Numbered from the stretch's first letter, positions 1 to 8,353 are shown. The stretch is DNA of 37,234 nt from Clostridia bacterium (GCA_021153265.1 JAGKTU010000007.1:1-37234); one strand, 5' to 3'. Program-made: numbers and translations. Notes: generated by a model from the sequence alone, not told the origin.

Positions 1-79
1 AGAATCACCATCCTTTGGGCCAATTATATCACAAAACAAGTAATTTACAAATCGTTTATGCATTCTTGCGCGGTTGTGG

Positions 80-85
80 TATACT
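80..85 (+). promoter_or_regulatory. Candidate -10 of the first small gene
   Basis: TATACT lies 32 bases before the ATG at 118. No convincing -35 is seen: TTATGC at 56-61 would give an 18-base spacer. Bases 1-79 otherwise show no gene. Confidence 0.4.
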
Positions 86-117
86 GGTTTCAGAAACTAT
101 AAGAGGAGGAAATCAGT

Positions 118-312
118 ATGGAGAAATTCATTCCCTATGAGAAGCTCTCTAAAAAAGAGAAGCGCAAGATGGACTTGGCCAAGCGGCAGACCTGGGGTGA
201 GCTGAATCCCGTCACCCGGAAGCCTGAACACAGCAAAGCCTACAACAGAAACAAAGCCCGGAATTGGAAGCGTGACTATCACGAACCAATTCCGGGTTTC
301 ATTTTTACTTAA
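118..312 (+). CDS. Small basic hypothetical protein
   Basis: A 64-residue, very lysine/arginine-rich soluble protein without a signal peptide or membrane segment. The start is well supported: AGAGGAGG lies 8 bases before the ATG and a TATACT -10 lies upstream. I recognise the general look of small conserved clostridial proteins but know no function. Its high positive charge is compatible with nucleic-acid or ribosome binding, which is inference only. The last codons overlap by a few bases the 3' end of the convergent MerR-type regulator. Confidence 0.7.
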   Translation: MEKFIPYEKLSKKEKRKMDLAKRQTWGELNPVTRKPEHSKAYNRNKARNWKRDYHEPIPGFIFT

Positions 313-1096
313 CCGGCAGCTGAATCTCCGTCAGCCAGTCCTCCACATTTTCCTTATTCCAGATGCCGTCGATATAGCATTCACGATGCAGGCCGGTAAT
401 CTGATAACCGTTCTCCATAGCATAGCGGTAAATGTAGGCATAGGCTTCGCCAAGGCGATCATAGGCACCCTTGTGATAGATACAGATGGCCTTGGTGGCA
501 GGTAACTGGCGGAAGCTGATCCGTTCGTTGCCAATGCCGATTTTTGTTACCGCTTGGGAATAACGGATGCGCATATTGGTTTCCTTGTATTCGCCATCCA
601 GATACTCACAGAAGCAGTAATCGGGTCTTACACACTCCAGTCCCGGATTTAACCGAAGACATTCCTGCGCAGATTCCAGCACCAGAGCAGTCACCTCGCT
701 GTACTGATTCAGAAGCCTTTCTTCACTGTAAACGATGCATTCGCTGATTTCTTTCACAACAGCCTGATAATTCATATCGCTTTCCTCCATTAGATAGTTG
801 ATGATGGAGATTCGCGCAGAAATATCTGCCTGCTTCTGCAGAAGCACATCTTTCTTAGCCTGAAGAGCTTTCTGCAAAGGGACCCCGCTCAAATGCGCCC
901 GGATTTCCTCTACACTGAAATCCAGTTGCCGCAGTGCCTTGATGGTTGCCGCTGTTTCCAGCTGATTGGCTTCGTAGAAACGGTAGCCAGACCATTCATC
1001 CACATGGGCAGGGCTCAGCAAACCTTCCTTTTCGTAGAACCGCAGAGCTTTGACGGTCAGCATGGAAAGTTTTGAAAATTCACCGATTTTGAACAC
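305..1096 (-). CDS. MerR-family transcriptional regulator with GyrI-like effector domain
   Basis: A 263-residue regulator. The N-terminal MerR winged helix (about residues 1-70) begins FKIGEFSK and contains the typical VKALRFYEKEGLL and GYRFYE patterns. A helical dimerisation stretch follows, then from about residue 115 a GyrI/BltR-like effector-binding domain. Such proteins bind drugs or other hydrophobic ligands and activate by untwisting a long-spacer promoter. I chose the GTG start at 1096 because GGAGGTG sits 7-8 bases before it; the ATG at 1111 and TTG at 1117 overlap that ribosome binding site. The gene's own promoter has the MerR architecture, so autoregulation is likely. No separate target gene is evident next to it. 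Confidence 0.85.
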   Translation of the reverse strand: MFKIGEFSKLSMLTVKALRFYEKEGLLSPAHVDEWSGYRFYEANQLETAATIKALRQLDFSVEEIRAHLSGVPLQKALQAKKDVLLQKQADISARISIINYLMEESDMNYQAVVKEISECIVYSEERLLNQYSEVTALVLESAQECLRLNPGLECVRPDYCFCEYLDGEYKETNMRIRYSQAVTKIGIGNERISFRQLPATKAICIYHKGAYDRLGEAYAYIYRYAMENGYQITGLHRECYIDGIWNKENVEDWLTEIQLPVK

Positions 1097-1119
1097 GCAC
1101 TTCACCTCCATACGCAACC

Positions 1120-1150
1120 ATGGTAATCTATCCCCTTAGAGGAGAGTCAA
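1120..1150 (-). promoter_or_regulatory. MerR-type promoter/operator with 19-bp spacer
   Basis: On the minus strand the -35 TTGACT (1145-1150) and -10 TACCAT (1120-1125) are separated by exactly 19 bases. The spacer carries an imperfect palindrome (CTCCTCTAAGGGGA). The TTGACTCTCC-CTAAGGGGA layout is the textbook MerR-regulated promoter, so this is the likely autoregulatory site of the gene starting at 1096. Confidence 0.8.
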
Positions 1151-1224
1151 GGGTTTTTGTGCCAGTATTCACTTAGAGCGATTCCGGAAGGTCTCAGCGG
1201 TCAGAGATACCTCACTGTCCGCCT

Positions 1225-2913
1225 TTATTTGTCCATTCCACAGCTGTAAGCGTTTTCCACCAACGCCCGGTCATTCATGACGGCATCGTAGAACCGGAAT
1301 CCTCCGGCAAAGTTATAGGCTTCAAAGCCGTAGCCTTCCAGGATCCGGGTTGCGATGTAGCTACGAAGGCCGCTCTGGCAGATCACATAAACTTTCTTCC
1401 CGGCTTCAATCTCGCCGATCCGCTCCCGCAGTTCATCCACAGGAATATTTTTGAATCCATCAATATGTCCTCGGTTGTATTCCCCGGGGGTTCGGGTATC
1501 CAACAGGGTAACACTTCCATCCCGGGGCAGTTTGTCGGCATCCACCAGATGCCACTGTTTCAGTCCTCTGGAGATATTGTCAATCATAAAGCCTGCCATA
1601 TTCACAGGATCTTTTGCAGAAGAATAAGGCGGCGCATAGGCAAGATCCAGATCCTTCAGCTCGGTTGCTTTCATCCCGGCGTGGATGGCGGTTGCCAGCA
1701 CATCGATGCGCTTGTCCACACCGTCGTATCCAACAATCTGCGCGCCCAACAAACGGTATGTCCCTTTCTCAAAGACGACCTTCATGGTCATCACCTTGCC
1801 GCCGGGATAGTAGCCTGCGTGGCTCATAGGTGAAAGGATCACCGTATCCACATCCAATCCGGATTTTCGGGCATTGGTCTCGTTGATTCCGGTGGTAGCT
1901 GCAGTCATGTCAAAGACTTTGATGACACTGCTGCCCTGACTGCCAAGATACCGGCTGTCACCACCGCAGATGTTGTCTGCCGCAATTCTTCCCTGCTTAT
2001 TGGCAGGGCCAGCCAGCGCAATCAGCGCATCTTGACCTGTGACATAGTGCTTTACCTGTACAGCGTCGCCTACTGCATAGATATCGGGAGCGGAAGTCTC
2101 CATCCGATCATTGACCAGAATGCTGTCTTTCATGCCCAGAGCAAGGCCTGCTTCTTTGGCAAGGGTAGATTCCGGGGTGACACCGATCGCCAGCACCACC
2201 ATATCTGCATGGAGAGGCGCAGTGTCTTTTAGGAGAACATCGATCCCACTGCTTTTCTCTTCAAAGCCTTCCACACTGTATCCCAGGGCCAGTTTCACAC
2301 CGTGCTTGCGCATTTCGGCATGGATAAAGGAAGCCATATCCGCATCAAAGGGATTCATCAGCTGTTTGGGCCGCTGGACGATGGTCACATCCAATCCCAA
2401 ATGCCGCAGATTCTCTGCCACTTCCAGACCGATAAAACCGCCGCCTACCATCACCGCGGACTTGGGATGGTTCTGGTCCACAAAATCTCTGATCCGGAAG
2501 GTATCCTCCACAGTACGCAGGGTAAACAGCTTGCAGCTCTCCATTCCCGGCAGTTTGGGCCAGAGGGGCTTTGCGCCGGGAGAAAGAAGCAGCTTGTCAT
2601 AGCTTTCTTCAAATTCTTCACCAGATTCCAGGTTCTTCACAGAAACGGTCTTTCTGTCCGGATGGATAGCAGTCACTTCGTGATGTACCTTCATGTGGAT
2701 GCGGAAGCGCTGCCAAAAACTTTCCGGGGTCTGAAGGGTCAGATCTTCCGGATCTTCAATGACACCGCCGATGTAATAAGGAAGACCGCAGTTGGCATAG
2801 GAAATGAAGCCTGACCGCTCGAAGACTACGATCTCAGCCTGCTCGTCCAGCCTGCGGATTCTTGCTGCTGCGGTGGCGCCTCCGGCTACGCCGCCTACAA
2901 TCACGACTTTCAT
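1225..2913 (-). CDS. CoA-disulfide reductase-like FAD/NAD(P) oxidoreductase with C-terminal rhodanese domain
   Basis: A 562-residue flavoprotein of the CoADR-RHD type. It has an FAD-binding GGVAGGATAAA motif (residues 7-17), the single redox cysteine of the CoADR/NADH-oxidase family in SYANCGLPYY (Cys42), a second Rossmann motif (VGGGFIGLEVAENL) for NAD(P)H, and a C-terminal rhodanese domain (about 460-560) with active-site loop VICQSGLRS. The family reduces CoA-disulfide, persulfides or polysulfides, with the fused rhodanese accepting sulfane sulfur. The ATG at 2913 is preferred because GGTGGAG lies 5 bases upstream; an in-frame GTG at 2919 overlaps the preceding stop (GTGA). It is the last gene of a three-gene sulfur-redox operon. 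Confidence 0.85.
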   Translation of the reverse strand: MKVVIVGGVAGGATAAARIRRLDEQAEIVVFERSGFISYANCGLPYYIGGVIEDPEDLTLQTPESFWQRFRIHMKVHHEVTAIHPDRKTVSVKNLESGEEFEESYDKLLLSPGAKPLWPKLPGMESCKLFTLRTVEDTFRIRDFVDQNHPKSAVMVGGGFIGLEVAENLRHLGLDVTIVQRPKQLMNPFDADMASFIHAEMRKHGVKLALGYSVEGFEEKSSGIDVLLKDTAPLHADMVVLAIGVTPESTLAKEAGLALGMKDSILVNDRMETSAPDIYAVGDAVQVKHYVTGQDALIALAGPANKQGRIAADNICGGDSRYLGSQGSSVIKVFDMTAATTGINETNARKSGLDVDTVILSPMSHAGYYPGGKVMTMKVVFEKGTYRLLGAQIVGYDGVDKRIDVLATAIHAGMKATELKDLDLAYAPPYSSAKDPVNMAGFMIDNISRGLKQWHLVDADKLPRDGSVTLLDTRTPGEYNRGHIDGFKNIPVDELRERIGEIEAGKKVYVICQSGLRSYIATRILEGYGFEAYNFAGGFRFYDAVMNDRALVENAYSCGMDK

Positions 2914-2915
2914 GG

Positions 2916-3233
2916 TCACTCCACCTTTCCAGAATATGCGGCAATGCCGCCGATGTTGTGGACGTTGGTATAGCCCATATGCTTCAAGAGACTGACTGCC
3001 TGTCTGCTCCGTGCGCCGGAGTGACAGTACACATACAGTACGGTATCTTTATTTTCGGTTACTTCTTCTACTTTGTCAAGCTGTTGCAGCGGCACATTTT
3101 GACTGCCGGGGATATGCCCTTCCCGGTATTCCTGGGGCGAGCGTACATCCAGAAGGACAGCACCCGCTGCGCTCTTATATTCCTGCACACCCTTGTTTAT
3201 ATCAGGCTGTTTGAAAAAATCGAAAATACCCAT
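2916..3233 (-). CDS. Single-domain cytoplasmic rhodanese (sulfurtransferase)
   Basis: A 105-residue rhodanese-homology protein with motifs LLDVRSPQEYREGHIPGS and the active-site loop VYCHSGARS (catalytic Cys70). No signal peptide, so it is cytoplasmic. The start (MGIFDFFK) follows AAAGGAG about 10 bases upstream. It sits between a rhodanese lipoprotein and the rhodanese-fused flavoprotein, with its stop overlapping the latter's ribosome binding site region, so translation is probably coupled. It likely passes sulfane sulfur between thiols in the same pathway; the physiological donor is unknown. Confidence 0.85.
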   Translation of the reverse strand: MGIFDFFKQPDINKGVQEYKSAAGAVLLDVRSPQEYREGHIPGSQNVPLQQLDKVEEVTENKDTVLYVYCHSGARSRQAVSLLKHMGYTNVHNIGGIAAYSGKVE

Positions 3234-3255
3234 ATTATGCGTCTCCTTTGTAATG

Positions 3256-3639
3256 TTATCCGGAAACCGTCTCTCCGGGCCAGCTGTTGATACCGCCGAA
3301 CTCCACAACATTGGTGTAGCCCAAGGCTGCCAGCTTTTCCGCTGCCTGCTTGCTGCGGTTGCCGCTGCGGCAGTATACCAGAATCAGCTGGTCTTTGTCC
3401 GGCAATTCCGGTATTTCTTCTGTGCCGATGCTTTCGTTGGGAATGTTGACCGCTCCGGGGATATGCTTATCCGCAAATTCTTCCGGAGTGCGCACATCCA
3501 GGATGATATATCCGGATTCTTCTTCCATCATAGTGATGGCCTCGTCCATGCTGATCTGGCGATAGCTTGCAGTCTCTTTAGGAGCAGAGCATCCCACCAG
3601 CAAAATCGCAAGCAGAAAAACAGATAACAGTTTTTTCAT
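3256..3639 (-). CDS. Rhodanese-domain lipoprotein
   Basis: A 127-residue exported protein. A type II signal peptide (MKKLLSVFLLAILLVGC) has lipobox LVGC with the lipidated Cys at residue 17, followed by a rhodanese domain with ILDVRTPEEFADKHIPGA and active-site loop VYCRSGNRS. It should be anchored on the outer face of the membrane and act on extracellular sulfane sulfur or persulfide. It heads the operon with the cytoplasmic rhodanese and the CoADR-like enzyme (22-base gap to the next gene), giving an outside-to-inside series of sulfur carriers. AAGGAGG lies just before the ATG. Confidence 0.85.
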   Translation of the reverse strand: MKKLLSVFLLAILLVGCSAPKETASYRQISMDEAITMMEEESGYIILDVRTPEEFADKHIPGAVNIPNESIGTEEIPELPDKDQLILVYCRSGNRSKQAAEKLAALGYTNVVEFGGINSWPGETVSG

Positions 3640-3697
3640 CGGAAACCCTCCTTGTGTCTTTGTGATTGTATGATACTACATTATAACATAAAAAGCA

Positions 3698-3710
3698 GTG
3701 ATTATATCAC
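3698..3710. promoter_or_regulatory. 13-bp palindrome between divergent rhodanese and dehydrogenase genes
   Basis: GTGATTATATCAC is a perfect palindrome around a central base, lying between the divergent starts at 3639 and 3779. A TATAAT is present on the minus strand (3680-3685) closer to the lipoprotein gene. It could be an operator shared by both promoters. Similar ATTATATCAC strings occur at 23-32 and 30881-30890, but there they may simply be -10 boxes. Confidence 0.35.
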
Positions 3711-3721
3711 AAAGACTTTAT

Positions 3722-3750
3722 TTGCGCCGCGTCACATCCTGCGCTATAAT
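3722..3750 (+). promoter_or_regulatory. Sigma-A-type promoter of the alcohol dehydrogenase
   Basis: TTGCGC (3722-3727), a 17-base spacer and TATAAT (3745-3750). The ATG at 3779 follows with GGAGG at 3766-3770. Confidence 0.75.
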
Positions 3751-3778
3751 AGTCTCAAACGAATTGGAGGTACATCCC

Positions 3779-4813
3779 ATGAAAGCCTTAACCTACATTG
3801 AACACGGAAAATTCGCCCTCACGGACAAGCCCAAGCCAGGTCTTCTCGATCCCCGGGATGCGGTTGTGCGGGTGACTCTGGGCTCCATCTGCACCAGTGA
3901 TCTGCACATCAAGCACGGTTCCGTGCCCCGGGCGGTGCCCGGCATCACCGTGGGTCATGAGATGGTGGGTGTGGTGGAGGAAGTCGGCTCTGCTGTAACC
4001 ACCGTGAAGCCCGGTGACCGGGTGACGGTGAATGTGGAGACCTTCTGTGGTGAGTGTTTCTTCTGCCAGCATGGCTTCGTGAACAACTGCACCAACCCCA
4101 ACGGCGGCTGGGCACTGGGCTGTCGCATCGACGGCGGACAGGCTGAGTTTGTCCGGGTTCCCTATGCGGATCAGGGCCTGAATAAGATCCCCGATTCCGT
4201 CACCGATGAGCAGGCGCTGCTGGTGGGCGATGTGCTGGCCACCGGTTTCTGGGCCGCCCGGATTTCCGAGATCACCGAGGATGACACCGTCCTCATCATT
4301 GGCGCAGGCCCCACGGGCCTGTGCACCCTCATGTGCGTCCTGCTGAAGAACCCCAAGCGGGTCATCGTCTGCGAAAAAGACCCGGCACGAATCGCTTTTG
4401 TCCACAAGCGTTACCCCGATGTACTGACCTGCGCCCCAGAGGACTGCAAGTCATTCACACTGGCAAACTCCGATCACGGCGGTGCCGATGTAGTGTTGGA
4501 AGTGGCAGGTGCCAAGGACACCTTCCGCCTGGCCTGGGACTGCGCTCGGCCCAATGCCATCGTCACGGTGGTGGCCCTCTACGACGAGGCCCAGCCCCTG
4601 CCTCTGCCGGATATGTACGGCAAGAACCTGACCTTTAAAACCGGTGGTGTCGACGGCTGCGACTGTGCCGAGATTCTTTCTCTCATCGAAGTAGGCAAAA
4701 TCGATACCACCCCGCTGATTACCCACCGCTATAAGCTGGAGGATATTGAGGAGGCTTACCACCTCTTCGAGAACAAGCTGGATGGGGTTATTAAGGTTGC
4801 AGTGGAACTGTAA
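3779..4813 (+). CDS. Zinc-dependent alcohol dehydrogenase, MDR superfamily
   Basis: A 344-residue medium-chain dehydrogenase. Catalytic zinc ligands are Cys38 (SICTSDLH) and His60-Glu61 (GHEMVG). Structural zinc ligands Cys90, 93, 96 and 104 are all present. The nucleotide-binding loop is GAGPTGLCTL. It resembles the secondary-alcohol/butanediol dehydrogenase branch and should oxidise an alcohol or polyol, or reduce the ketone, with NAD(P)H. The substrate cannot be read from sequence. The start MKALTYIEHGKF matches the family and has GGAGG 8 bases upstream and its own promoter. It is transcribed alone, divergent from the sulfur operon. Confidence 0.85.
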   Translation: MKALTYIEHGKFALTDKPKPGLLDPRDAVVRVTLGSICTSDLHIKHGSVPRAVPGITVGHEMVGVVEEVGSAVTTVKPGDRVTVNVETFCGECFFCQHGFVNNCTNPNGGWALGCRIDGGQAEFVRVPYADQGLNKIPDSVTDEQALLVGDVLATGFWAARISEITEDDTVLIIGAGPTGLCTLMCVLLKNPKRVIVCEKDPARIAFVHKRYPDVLTCAPEDCKSFTLANSDHGGADVVLEVAGAKDTFRLAWDCARPNAIVTVVALYDEAQPLPLPDMYGKNLTFKTGGVDGCDCAEILSLIEVGKIDTTPLITHRYKLEDIEEAYHLFENKLDGVIKVAVEL

Positions 4814-4894
4814 AAATCTTTAGATAGGCCAATAAATTGGACGGAAGATATGATACTATAAATATATCATTTTTAGGATTAGTGAGGTTCTTTT

Positions 4895-5440
4895 ATGAGT
4901 GGCTATGTAAAAAAGAAAAAGGAAATGAGATTCCAAAGTGTGGACGCTCTCCAGCAAGTCGTCAATGTTGTAAACGAAGCAGCGCAGGCAGTAAATGACT
5001 CTTCGAGAACTATCAAGGAAAGTGCAATCCCAGAGGTATTAGCCGGTGCCTTAGGTGCAGGTATCGGTGGTGTCGGCTCTTTTGCAGCACTATATGGTCT
5101 AGGTGTAGTCGGCCTGTCTGCCGCTGGAATTACTTCTGGCCTAGCAGCTGCTGGCGCTGTTGTTGGTGGTGGGATGGTTGCAGGTGTCTTTGTTCTTGCT
5201 GCTCCTGTTGCTGTCCTCGCAGCTGGTGGTGTTGGCCTTGCCTCTCATCTAAAGAGCAAGCAACTCCAGCAAGAGAAGGAACGGCTCTACAAAGAGGTGC
5301 TTAAACGACATGAAGCAATTATCCAAGCACTCAAAACTGAGGCGAATGCCGCTCAAGAGCGATTGGACTATCTGCAAAGCTTAAATATTCTTCTCCAGCA
5401 GGCTATCAAAGATCTCAAGCACGATCTGGGTGAACAGTAA
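4895..5440 (+). CDS. Glycine/alanine-rich membrane-hairpin protein, first gene of an unknown three-gene module
   Basis: A 181-residue protein I do not recognise. Residues about 1-45 are polar and helical. Residues about 48-120 form a long hydrophobic Gly/Ala/Val-rich stretch (for example GAGIGGVGSFAALYGLG and APVAVLAAGGVGLAS), long enough for two or more membrane passes and reminiscent of pore-forming or membrane-inserting hairpins. Residues about 122-181 are a charged coiled coil (KSKQLQQEKERLYKEVLKR). No signal peptide. The gene is followed 11 bases later by the second gene. A poor GTGAGG ribosome binding site precedes the ATG. Base composition is AT-richer than the dehydrogenase upstream, suggesting acquisition. 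Confidence 0.65.
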   Translation: MSGYVKKKKEMRFQSVDALQQVVNVVNEAAQAVNDSSRTIKESAIPEVLAGALGAGIGGVGSFAALYGLGVVGLSAAGITSGLAAAGAVVGGGMVAGVFVLAAPVAVLAAGGVGLASHLKSKQLQQEKERLYKEVLKRHEAIIQALKTEANAAQERLDYLQSLNILLQQAIKDLKHDLGEQ

Positions 5441-5451
5441 GGAGAAAGCAT

Positions 5452-5793
5452 ATGGCTAAACAAATCAACGTTGACATAGGCAAAACAATGAAGGTTGCTA
5501 GAAAGCATTTCTCCAAAGTTGGAAAGGAAATTATGGCCAACAAAGACAAAATCCTCTTAGGCGCATTTCTCACTACAATTGTAGACAATATCAAAACGCA
5601 TATAGAGAAGGATGCTGTGGAGAAAGCATATGAAAAAGACTCTGTAAAATACAAGTATATTCTACGGAAAAACGAGGCTAAGATGCAGGTACTAAAAGAA
5701 AAGGCCGATAGGAGTGACCAAGCAGACGAACGCATACAACAGTTAGAGCAAGTTGTGCAGGAGATATTAGAGGAGCGATCCGGGAATGAGTAA
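5452..5793 (+). CDS. Small coiled-coil protein, second gene of the three-gene module
   Basis: A 113-residue protein of unknown function. A basic N-terminus (KTMKVARKHFSKVGKEI) is followed by a short hydrophobic patch (KILLGAFLTTIVDNI, about residues 35-50) and a long charged coiled coil to the C-terminus. It may be peripherally membrane-bound. The start has TAAGGAG 7 bases upstream, overlapping the region of the previous stop. Its 3' end overlaps the third gene by 8 bases (ATGAGTAA), so the three products are probably made together. Confidence 0.65.
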   Translation: MAKQINVDIGKTMKVARKHFSKVGKEIMANKDKILLGAFLTTIVDNIKTHIEKDAVEKAYEKDSVKYKYILRKNEAKMQVLKEKADRSDQADERIQQLEQVVQEILEERSGNE

Positions 5794-7150
5794 ATTCAAA
5801 CATACCGAGTTTGAGCAAGAAATGAACATTGTGCTGAAGCATCAAGATGAAACGCTATCCAGCATCCATTTCCCTTCCGAAGCCCAAACTGATTCTGTTA
5901 TCAGTAAAGCAGAAGAACTTCTCCGACTTCTAGGTAAAGACCCTCAAGATGTCTCCTCTCTTCCCGTTGTCAAGAAAACCCCTATGGAGATATCCATTCC
6001 CACATGGGGGGAACTTGTTAAGGATGCTGAACACCATGTAGGATCAAATTGTGATTTGGAGTCCATTTTTACCGAAGAAGAACTACAAAGCAATGAAATT
6101 GCTATCCGCCAAATGCGAGAGGAATATAATGCACTTCATCGTCTGGATGGCTTTGATATTTCCATTGTCGCGCTGGCAAGCATCGTTGGTGCAGCTGTGG
6201 ATATCCTTTTGGTAGGTGTTCCTGAAAAAAGTAAAACCGGACTCAAAGCTGGACCTTTGTCGGATTACATTCGAGACTACTTTGATAAGGTATTTCCCGA
6301 AGATGAGATGAAAGCACTTGCCAACTCAAAGGATAGCAAGGTTCCATATGATGCACAAGATAATCGACATACAACCATTCGCGTAGAAGGACTCTCTACC
6401 TATTATCATAGACTTCTTCAGCTTGGTCATGACCCCTTGCTTGGATTTGTCTTTGGTGTTGCTGATATCCTGAACGGGAAAATGACAACGATTGACAAAA
6501 TGGGAAATATCGTATCCCAAGTGATGGATAACTATGCAGATCGGAGGGAATCCACTATTTTTGCAGCTTTAGCAAAGCAGATTCTCCATTTTAAATCTGA
6601 TGTTACTACCTCTATGGGACTGCCAGTTCCCCTGATGGCTCTTTTCAATCTCCTGCAGTTCGGTAGTATAGGCGAAGAAGAGCAAACTATTGCTGAAATC
6701 GTTCAGGGAATGTATTACGAGGGCTATGACTTTATACATTTCTGCTCCATGTCTGTTTCTGCAATGCTTGTAGAAGTTATTGTACGCCTTTGCTATGCAA
6801 TCAAGCGCAAAGCAGAAGGTCATCCTAGGAAAGATTGTATTCCATTTTCTCTCAACCGAGACAAGCACCCAAAACTGGCTACAATGCTTTTTGTAGCTCA
6901 TGCCGGAGCCGCGGCAGCAAACGCTGGAAAAGTTGCATTCACCCAGAATCCCGTTGCAATCAACTACCCCGAATGGCTGGCATTCGCCAAATACTCCTAC
7001 ATTCAGCTCAAATGGGTGCTCATTGAGAAACCAGCCAAACGTGATGCCTATATAAGAGGAAAGATCAACGACGACCTGAATACTTTACTAATTGAATCTC
7101 AAAAAACATTTGATGAATTTTCATCGGATTACAAAGTTGTTTTTCAGTAA
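5786..7150 (+). CDS. Uncharacterised 454-aa protein, third gene of the three-gene module
   Basis: I do not recognise a domain. The first about 100 residues are polar. A hydrophobic stretch (ISIVALASIVGAAVDILLVG, about 119-138) could cross the membrane. The middle is mixed helical, with further hydrophobic helices near MSVSAMLVEVIVRLCYAI and a small-residue-rich segment AHAGAAAANAGKVAF near 370-385. No nucleotide-binding or protease motif is visible. Translation starts inside the previous gene (8-base overlap), and a strong terminator follows, so this is a closed operon of three. Together the set looks like a membrane-associated complex; defence, toxin or envelope roles are all possible and unproven. 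Confidence 0.6.
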   Translation: MSKFKHTEFEQEMNIVLKHQDETLSSIHFPSEAQTDSVISKAEELLRLLGKDPQDVSSLPVVKKTPMEISIPTWGELVKDAEHHVGSNCDLESIFTEEELQSNEIAIRQMREEYNALHRLDGFDISIVALASIVGAAVDILLVGVPEKSKTGLKAGPLSDYIRDYFDKVFPEDEMKALANSKDSKVPYDAQDNRHTTIRVEGLSTYYHRLLQLGHDPLLGFVFGVADILNGKMTTIDKMGNIVSQVMDNYADRRESTIFAALAKQILHFKSDVTTSMGLPVPLMALFNLLQFGSIGEEEQTIAEIVQGMYYEGYDFIHFCSMSVSAMLVEVIVRLCYAIKRKAEGHPRKDCIPFSLNRDKHPKLATMLFVAHAGAAAANAGKVAFTQNPVAINYPEWLAFAKYSYIQLKWVLIEKPAKRDAYIRGKINDDLNTLLIESQKTFDEFSSDYKVVFQ

Positions 7151-7165
7151 GTAAGTGTTAAACAC

Positions 7166-7194
7166 AAAATGGAGAGGCTAAGCCTCTCCATTTT
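7166..7194 (+). terminator. Intrinsic terminator after the three-gene module
   Basis: Stem AAAATGGAGAGG / CCTCTCCATTTT with a 5-base loop and flanking A/T tracts. It probably works in both directions, ending the acetyltransferase transcript as well. Confidence 0.8.
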
Positions 7195-7201
7195 ACTCTA
7201 T

Positions 7202-7762
7202 TCATAATGTCTCCCATTCTCTCTTCAGAATGGCATACTGATATGTGTTCTCATAGACGGGATTACCATCGGCATCATTGACGAAGGAGACGAACTCCCG
7301 GAACAGGCCCTCCCGGCGCATACCCAGTTTCTCGCAGAGGCGCTGAGAAGACAGGTTGTAGTCCTCGGTGTAGGCATAGATCCGTCGGGCGCCCTTCTGA
7401 TAGAAGAGATAGTCAAAGAAAGCCTTCGCCGCTTCATATGCGTAGCCCTTGCTGTGATAGTCCGGGTGCAGCATCCAGCAAGGACTGAAGGTGTCCTTCA
7501 CATAGTTTTCTGCCATATCCGGCTGGGAGCTTTCGGGATGGGCATCGATCTCACCGATGACCTTGCCGGTGTCCTTCAAGACAATGGCAAAGGTGTATTC
7601 AGCATCCTCTGCCCGCTCCATGACTGCCTTCTGAGCTTCCTCCATGGAGTGAACCTTCATGCAGTCAAAGCAGTTCACCATAGGTGCCTTCAGATATTCA
7701 AATACATCCGCAGCATCCTCTTCCCGGAAAGGACGCAGAATCAGTCTGTCAGTTTCAATCAT
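7202..7762 (-). CDS. GNAT-family N-acetyltransferase, RimJ/RimL type
   Basis: A 186-residue acetyltransferase beginning MIETDRLILRPFREEDA, the standard N-terminus of the RimJ/RimL-like GNAT branch. The acetyl-CoA-binding region lies around HPDYHSKGYAYEAAKAFF, and the C-terminal NLSSQRLCEKLGMRREG is the usual motif of this group. It transfers an acetyl group to an N-terminal or small-molecule amine; the substrate is not known. The start overlaps the stop of the membrane protein upstream (TAATG), so the pair is translationally coupled. It ends about 8 bases from a bidirectional terminator. Confidence 0.85.
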   Translation of the reverse strand: MIETDRLILRPFREEDAADVFEYLKAPMVNCFDCMKVHSMEEAQKAVMERAEDAEYTFAIVLKDTGKVIGEIDAHPESSQPDMAENYVKDTFSPCWMLHPDYHSKGYAYEAAKAFFDYLFYQKGARRIYAYTEDYNLSSQRLCEKLGMRREGLFREFVSFVNDADGNPVYENTYQYAILKREWETL

Positions 7763-8214
7763 TATTTTTCTCCCTTTGCATTCTGATAGGAAATGAATAT
7801 GTGCGCTGGTGCAAATAGCAGTGCTGCAACAATCAGCAAGAATGACCTGCTCATAATGCCGCTGAACAGAAAGACCACTGACGGAGTGACGGACAGTGCC
7901 AATGCTTTGAATATACCTTTTTTCTTCCAACAGACGATCCAGAGGATGCAGTATAACGCAACCAGCAGAGCATCCAAGATGAGATACAGAGCGAAGGATT
8001 CGTTGGCTGCCCAGCCAAACCAGGTCCCCGGAATGTTGAAGATCATAAAACCGAAGCAGCCGAATCTGCCAATCTGTTCTACCAGCTCGACAGTCTTGTT
8101 TCTGTAATTGTTAGCAAACCCCTCTTTGCAGCGAATCGCAAAGATAATGTTGGGGATCATGATGATGGTTATGAAAGCCAAACCAAAAGGATTAAACCAT
8201 TCCATATCAAACAT
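7762..8214 (-). CDS. Small polytopic membrane protein
   Basis: A 150-residue integral membrane protein with about four hydrophobic segments (near residues 8-26, 50-70, 75-95 and 105-145). No catalytic motif is visible. It is the first gene of a two-gene unit with the acetyltransferase. GGGGG precedes the first ATG at a short distance; a second in-frame ATG three codons on (8205) would have looser spacing, so the exact start is uncertain. Conserved small membrane proteins of this size are common next to acetyltransferases in Firmicutes, but no function is known to me. Confidence 0.65.
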   Translation of the reverse strand: MFDMEWFNPFGLAFITIIMIPNIIFAIRCKEGFANNYRNKTVELVEQIGRFGCFGFMIFNIPGTWFGWAANESFALYLILDALLVALYCILWIVCWKKKGIFKALALSVTPSVVFLFSGIMSRSFLLIVAALLFAPAHIFISYQNAKGEK

Positions 8215-8353
8215 CAGCCCCCTTGTTGTCAGCCATAGTATTTCTTGTTTTCATTTTAACTTTCGGAATGTTAAAAGTAAATAACAATGTTAAAATCGCA
8301 GCCAACAGAGCATCCCAATTATTCTCCCAGACTGATTCTATAATTACTTATAT

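Noticed and set aside
3698..3710. Rex or FNR/CRP-type binding site
   Set aside because: GTGATTATATCAC has a 3-base spacer between arms and fits neither TTGTGA-N6-TCACAA nor TTGAT-N4-ATCAA well. Reported only as a generic palindrome.
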